This document shows, piece by piece, positions 58,711 through 64,000 of a DNA stretch of 64,000 bases. Origin of the DNA: Asparagopsis taxiformis (lineage: Eukaryota; Rhodophyta; Florideophyceae; Bonnemaisoniales; Bonnemaisoniaceae). The translations under genes were made by a program, and so were the position numbers. The stretch covers positions 1 to 64,000 of the forward strand of contig JALQPE010003002.1 of the NCBI GenBank assembly GCA_030407315.1, in the 5' to 3' direction. The notes under the pieces are model-generated. The model was not told the origin of the DNA. It saw only the letters and a list, made by a program, of their open reading frames with translations, and made no database searches. Every line of letters begins with the position of its first letter. The stretch's first letter is position 1.

Positions 58711-59212
58711 GCTTGCTCCACGTGCAAGCAGGTATTTCAATCTCACCGCAACAAAGCTCCACAATGTTACAAATCCCCCAACCACAATCGTTCCCTCCAT
58801 CCATCCATAAAAGAAATAGCGATATGTTGGCTGACCCTTTCAATGCCATCACGCACCTCGATTCCAATAAATTGCCGATCAGGTTGAAAATTGCATATCT
58901 TTTGCAGAATTTCGGCATTAAAAGTGGTCCCCCAAATGCCCTATGTCACTTGGCCAGTCAACAGCTCGGCATGGACCACAAATCCCAGAGGTGCAGAACG
59001 GAGTGGACTATTGGAATGGGCGAATCCAGGGGGTACTTTTCGTGATTCTCATAGGTACCCGCGTATAAAAGAAAACGGCAGAATGAGCGGACAGGATTGA
59101 GTGCTGTGAGGGGGTCATAATGAGGATACTCCGCTGGGAAATATGAATGGAAGTGCAGGATGGGCTCCTGATGGCGCCAGAAAAATAGTTTCGATGTGGA
59201 AGCAAAACAAAA

Positions 59213-59332
59213 ACATTCAGCACGAGCGATTCCCGAGTGATCCCTCACCTCAGTACTAAACTCGCCCGAAGCGACTTAGCTTCCCAGTTCGGGATGGGAT
59301 GGGGCGCATGTCAGCTTGGTATGGCCGAATGT
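59213..59332 (-). rRNA. 5S ribosomal RNA copy 86
   Basis: Consensus; spacer allele A. Confidence 0.93.
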
Positions 59333-59834
59333 GCTTGCTCCACGTGCAAGCAGGTATTTCAATCTCACCGCAACAAAGCTCCACAATGTTACAAATCCCC
59401 CAACCACAATCGTTCCCTCCATCCATCCATAAAAGAAATAGCGATATGTTGGCTGACCCTTTCAATGCCATCACGCACCTCGATTCCAATAAATTGCCGA
59501 TCAGGTTGAAAATTGCATATCTTTTGCAGAATTTCGGCATTAAAAGTGGTCCCCCAAATGCCCTATGTCACTTGGCCAGTCAACAGCTCGGCATGGACCA
59601 CAAATCCCAGAGGTGCAGAACGGAGTGGACTATTGGAATGGGCGAATCCAGGGGGTACTTTTCGTGATTCTCATAGGTACCCGCGTATAAAAGAAAACGG
59701 CAGAATGAGCGGACAGGATTGAGTGCTGTGAGGGGGTCATAATGAGGATACTCCGCTGGGAAATATGAATGGAAGTGCAGGATGGGCTCCTGATGGCGCC
59801 AGAAAAATAGTTTCGATGTGGAAGCAAAACAAAA

Positions 59835-59954
59835 ACATTCAGCACGAGCGATTCCCGAGTGATCCCTCACCTCAGTACTAAACTCGCCCGAAGCGACTTA
59901 GCTTCCCAGTTCGGGATGGGATGGGGCGCATGTCAGCTTGGTATGGCCGAATGT
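59835..59954 (-). rRNA. 5S ribosomal RNA copy 87
   Basis: Consensus; spacer allele A. Confidence 0.93.
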
Positions 59955-60456
59955 GCTTGCTCCACGTGCAAGCAGGTATTTCAATCTCACCGCAACAAAG
60001 CTCCACAATGTTACAAATCCCCCAACCACAATCGTTCCCTCCATCCATCCATAAAAGAAATAGCGATATGTTGGCTGACCCTTTCAATGCCATCACGCAC
60101 CTCGATTCCAATAAATTGCCGATCAGGTTGAAAATTGCATATCTTTTGCAGAATTTCGGCATTAAAAGTGGTCCCCCAAATGCCCTATGTCACTTGGCCA
60201 GTCAACAGCTCGGCATGGACCACAAATCCCAGAGGTGCAGAACGGAGTGGACTATTGGAATGGGCGAATCCAGGGGGTACTTTTCGTGATTCTCATAGGT
60301 ACCCGCGTATAAAAGAAAACGGCAGAATGAGCGGACAGGATTGAGTGCTGTGAGGGGGTCATAATGAGGATACTCCGCTGGGAAATATGAATGGAAGTGC
60401 AGGATGGGCTCCTGATGGCGCCAGAAAAATAGTTTCGATGTGGAAGCAAAACAAAA

Positions 60457-60576
60457 ACATTCAGCACGAGCGATTCCCGAGTGATCCCTCACCTCAGTAC
60501 TAAACTCGCCCGAAGCGACTTAGCTTCCCAGTTCGGGATGGGATGGGGCGCATGTCAGCTTGGTATGGCCGAATGT
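60457..60576 (-). rRNA. 5S ribosomal RNA copy 88
   Basis: Consensus; spacer allele A. Confidence 0.93.
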
Positions 60577-61078
60577 GCTTGCTCCACGTGCAAGCAGGTA
60601 TTTCAATCTCACCGCAACAAAGCTCCACAATGTTACAAATCCCCCAACCACAATCGTTCCCTCCATCCATCCATAAAAGAAATAGCGATATGTTGGCTGA
60701 CCCTTTCAATGCCATCACGCACCTCGATTCCAATAAATTGCCGATCAGGTTGAAAATTGCATATCTTTTGCAGAATTTCGGCATTAAAAGTGGTCCCCCA
60801 AATGCCCTATGTCACTTGGCCAGTCAACAGCTCGGCATGGACCACAAATCCCAGAGGTGCAGAACGGAGTGGACTATTGGAATGGGCGAATCCAGGGGGT
60901 ACTTTTCGTGATTCTCATAGGTACCCGCGTATAAAAGAAAACGGCAGAATGAGCGGACAGGATTGAGTGCTGTGAGGGGGTCATAATGAGGATACTCCGC
61001 TGGGAAATATGAATGGAAGTGCAGGATGGGCTCCTGATGGCGCCAGAAAAATAGTTTCGATGTGGAAGCAAAACAAAA

Positions 61079-61198
61079 ACATTCAGCACGAGCGATTCCC
61101 GAGTGATCCCTCACCTCAGTACTAAACTCGCCCGAAGCGACTTAGCTTCCCAGTTCGGGATGGGATGGGGCGCATGTCAGCTTGGTATGGCCGAATGT
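61079..61198 (-). rRNA. 5S ribosomal RNA copy 89
   Basis: Consensus; spacer allele A. Confidence 0.93.
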
Positions 61199-61700
61199 GC
61201 TTGCTCCACGTGCAAGCAGGTATTTCAATCTCACCGCAACAAAGCTCCACAATGTTACAAATCCCCCAACCACAATCGTTCCCTCCATCCATCCATAAAA
61301 GAAATAGCGATATGTTGGCTGACCCTTTCAATGCCATCACGCACCTCGATTCCAATAAATTGCCGATCAGGTTGAAAATTGCATATCTTTTGCAGAATTT
61401 CGGCATTAAAAGTGGTCCCCCAAATGCCCTATGTCACTTGGCCAGTCAACAGCTCGGCATGGACCACAAATCCCAGAGGTGCAGAACGGAGTGGACTATT
61501 GGAATGGGCGAATCCAGGGGGTACTTTTCGTGATTCTCATAGGTACCCGCGTATAAAAGAAAACGGCAGAATGAGCGGACAGGATTGAGTGCTGTGAGGG
61601 GGTCATAATGAGGATACTCCGCTGGGAAATATGAATGGAAGTGCAGGATGGGCTCCTGATGGCGCCAGAAAAATAGTTTCGATGTGGAAGCAAAACAAAA

Positions 61701-61820
61701 ACATTCAGCACGAGCGATTCCCGAGTGATCCCTCACCTCAGTACTAAACTCGCCCGAAGCGACTTAGCTTCCCAGTTCGGGATGGGATGGGGCGCATGTC
61801 AGCTTGGTATGGCCGAATGT
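61701..61820 (-). rRNA. 5S ribosomal RNA copy 90
   Basis: Consensus; spacer allele A. Confidence 0.93.
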
Positions 61821-62322
61821 GCTTGCTCCACGTGCAAGCAGGTATTTCAATCTCACCGCAACAAAGCTCCACAATGTTACAAATCCCCCAACCACAATCG
61901 TTCCCTCCATCCATCCATAAAAGAAATAGCGATATGTTGGCTGACCCTTTCAATGCCATCACGCACCTCGATTCCAATAAATTGCCGATCAGGTTGAAAA
62001 TTGCATATCTTTTGCAGAATTTCGGCATTAAAAGTGGTCCCCCAAATGCCCTATGTCACTTGGCCAGTCAACAGCTCGGCATGGACCACAAATCCCAGAG
62101 GTGCAGAACGGAGTGGACTATTGGAATGGGCGAATCCAGGGGGTACTTTTCGTGATTCTCATAGGTACCCGCGTATAAAAGAAAACGGCAGAATGAGCGG
62201 ACAGGATTGAGTGCTGTGAGGGGGTCATAATGAGGATACTCCGCTGGGAAATATGAATGGAAGTGCAGGATGGGCTCCTGATGGCGCCAGAAAAATAGTT
62301 TCGATGTGGAAGCAAAACAAAA

Positions 62323-62442
62323 ACATTCAGCACGAGCGATTCCCGAGTGATCCCTCACCTCAGTACTAAACTCGCCCGAAGCGACTTAGCTTCCCAGTTC
62401 GGGATGGGATGGGGCGCATGTCAGCTTGGTATGGCCGAATGT
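62323..62442 (-). rRNA. 5S ribosomal RNA copy 91
   Basis: Consensus; spacer allele A. Confidence 0.93.
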
Positions 62443-62944
62443 GCTTGCTCCACGTGCAAGCAGGTATTTCAATCTCACCGCAACAAAGCTCCACAATGTT
62501 ACAAATCCCCCAACCACAATCGTTCCCTCCATCCATCCATAAAAGAAATAGCGATATGTTGGCTGACCCTTTCAATGCCATCACGCACCTCGATTCCAAT
62601 AAATTGCCGATCAGGTTGAAAATTGCATATCTTTTGCAGAATTTCGGCATTAAAAGTGGTCCCCCAAATGCCCTATGTCACTTGGCCAGTCAACAGCTCG
62701 GCATGGACCACAAATCCCAGAGGTGCAGAACGGAGTGGACTATTGGAATGGGCGAATCCAGGGGGTACTTTTCGTGATTCTCATAGGTACCCGCGTATAA
62801 AAGAAAACGGCAGAATGAGCGGACAGGATTGAGTGCTGTGAGGGGGTCATAATGAGGATACTCCGCTGGGAAATATGAATGGAAGTGCAGGATGGGCTCC
62901 TGATGGCGCCAGAAAAATAGTTTCGATGTGGAAGCAAAACAAAA

Positions 62945-63064
62945 ACATTCAGCACGAGCGATTCCCGAGTGATCCCTCACCTCAGTACTAAACTCGCCCG
63001 AAGCGACTTAGCTTCCCAGTTCGGGATGGGATGGGGCGCATGTCAGCTTGGTATGGCCGAATGT
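62945..63064 (-). rRNA. 5S ribosomal RNA copy 92
   Basis: Consensus; spacer allele A. Confidence 0.93.
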
Positions 63065-63566
63065 GCTTGCTCCACGTGCAAGCAGGTATTTCAATCTCAC
63101 CGCAACAAAGCTCCACAATGTTACAAATCCCCCAACCACAATCGTTCCCTCCATCCATCCATAAAAGAAATAGCGATATGTTGGCTGACCCTTTCAATGC
63201 CATCACGCACCTCGATTCCAATAAATTGCCGATCAGGTTGAAAATTGCATATCTTTTGCAGAATTTCGGCATTAAAAGTGGTCCCCCAAATGCCCTATGT
63301 CACTTGGCCAGTCAACAGCTCGGCATGGACCACAAATCCCAGAGGTGCAGAACGGAGTGGACTATTGGAATGGGCGAATCCAGGGGGTACTTTTCGTGAT
63401 TCTCATAGGTACCCGCGTATAAAAGAAAACGGCAGAATGAGCGGACAGGATTGAGTGCTGTGAGGGGGTCATAATGAGGATACTCCGCTGGGAAATATGA
63501 ATGGAAGTGCAGGATGGGCTCCTGATGGCGCCAGAAAAATAGTTTCGATGTGGAAGCAAAACAAAA

Positions 63567-63686
63567 ACATTCAGCACGAGCGATTCCCGAGTGATCCCTC
63601 ACCTCAGTACTAAACTCGCCCGAAGCGACTTAGCTTCCCAGTTCGGGATGGGATGGGGCGCATGTCAGCTTGGTATGGCCGAATGT
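63567..63686 (-). rRNA. 5S ribosomal RNA copy 93
   Basis: Consensus; spacer allele A. Its spacer is cut by the window end. Confidence 0.93.
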
Positions 63687-64000
63687 GCTTGCTCCACGTG
63701 CAAGCAGGTATTTCAATCTCACCGCAACAAAGCTCCACAATGTTACAAATCCCCCAACCACAATCGTTCCCTCCATCCATCCATAAAAGAAATAGCGATA
63801 TGTTGGCTGACCCTTTCAATGCCATCACGCACCTCGATTCCAATAAATTGCCGATCAGGTTGAAAATTGCATATCTTTTGCAGAATTTCGGCATTAAAAG
63901 TGGTCCCCCAAATGCCCTATGTCACTTGGCCAGTCAACAGCTCGGCATGGACCACAAATCCCAGAGGTGCAGAACGGAGTGGACTATTGGAATGGGCGAA

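Larger units (their letters stand above)
38107..64000 (-). repeat. 5S rDNA tandem array, right block (about 41.6 units of 622 bp)
   Basis: This is the continuation of the same array after the retrotransposon, in the same orientation and phase. It begins with the 5' 80 nt of the interrupted 5S gene and runs off the window end inside a spacer. The first three spacers carry rare substitutions shared with the last spacer left of the insertion, the fifth spacer has the single-base deletion allele (near 40742), and from 41175 to the end all units appear identical with exact 622-bp spacing. The array therefore extends beyond the window on this side, and probably on the left too, since position 1 also falls inside a unit. 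Confidence 0.95.

Overview
The window is eukaryotic: a long tandem array of 5S ribosomal RNA genes, all read from the minus strand, broken once by a near-complete non-LTR (LINE-type) retrotransposon. The repeat period is 622 bp: a 120-nt 5S gene plus a spacer of about 502 bp. I count 92 uninterrupted 5S genes (51 left of the insertion, 41 right) and one gene split by the retrotransposon. None of the many short open frames in the array is a credible protein gene, because every unit repeats the same overlapping frames on both strands.

Layout: 1-31790 is 5S array, with the first eight or nine units carrying many 1-base indels; 31791-38106 is the 6316-bp retrotransposon, minus strand, flanked by an exact 8-bp target-site duplication (GTACTAAA on the plus strand, at 31783-31790 and 38107-38114); 38107-64000 is 5S array again. 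The insertion lies inside a 5S gene, after nucleotide 80 of 120 and in the same orientation as the gene, so it separates the box A/intermediate-element part of the internal Pol III promoter from most of box C.

The retrotransposon, read 5' to 3' on the minus strand, has a 5' UTR of about 390 bp with small perfect inverted repeats; an ORF1 region in two frames (a C2C2 zinc-binding motif plus predicted coiled coil, then an RRM-like ORF1p core); an ORF2 with an APE-type endonuclease and a reverse transcriptase with intact catalytic residues; a C-terminal ORF2 extension reached only across two compensating single-base indels; and a 3' UTR of about 720 bp with palindromes and no poly(A) tail. ORF1 and ORF2 overlap by 8 nt (ATGAATAA), an arrangement suited to coupled termination and reinitiation. 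Lack of a poly(A) tail, a clean TSD and insertion in a conserved multicopy RNA gene fit a sequence-specific LINE, as known for R1, R2 and the 5S-targeting Mutsu family of animals. One insertion cannot prove specificity.

Host: not identifiable with certainty. The 5S gene begins ACATTCGGCCATA, close to the start of many fungal 5S genes, and the ORF1p core recalls LINEs of early-diverging fungi, so an early-diverging fungus is my best guess (low confidence); other protists remain possible.

Spacer variants give a second layer. An A/G/deletion polymorphism and three rarer substitutions cluster in the units on both sides of the insertion, while long runs of units look identical, which suggests recent homogenisation or local duplication, or assembly consensus effects.
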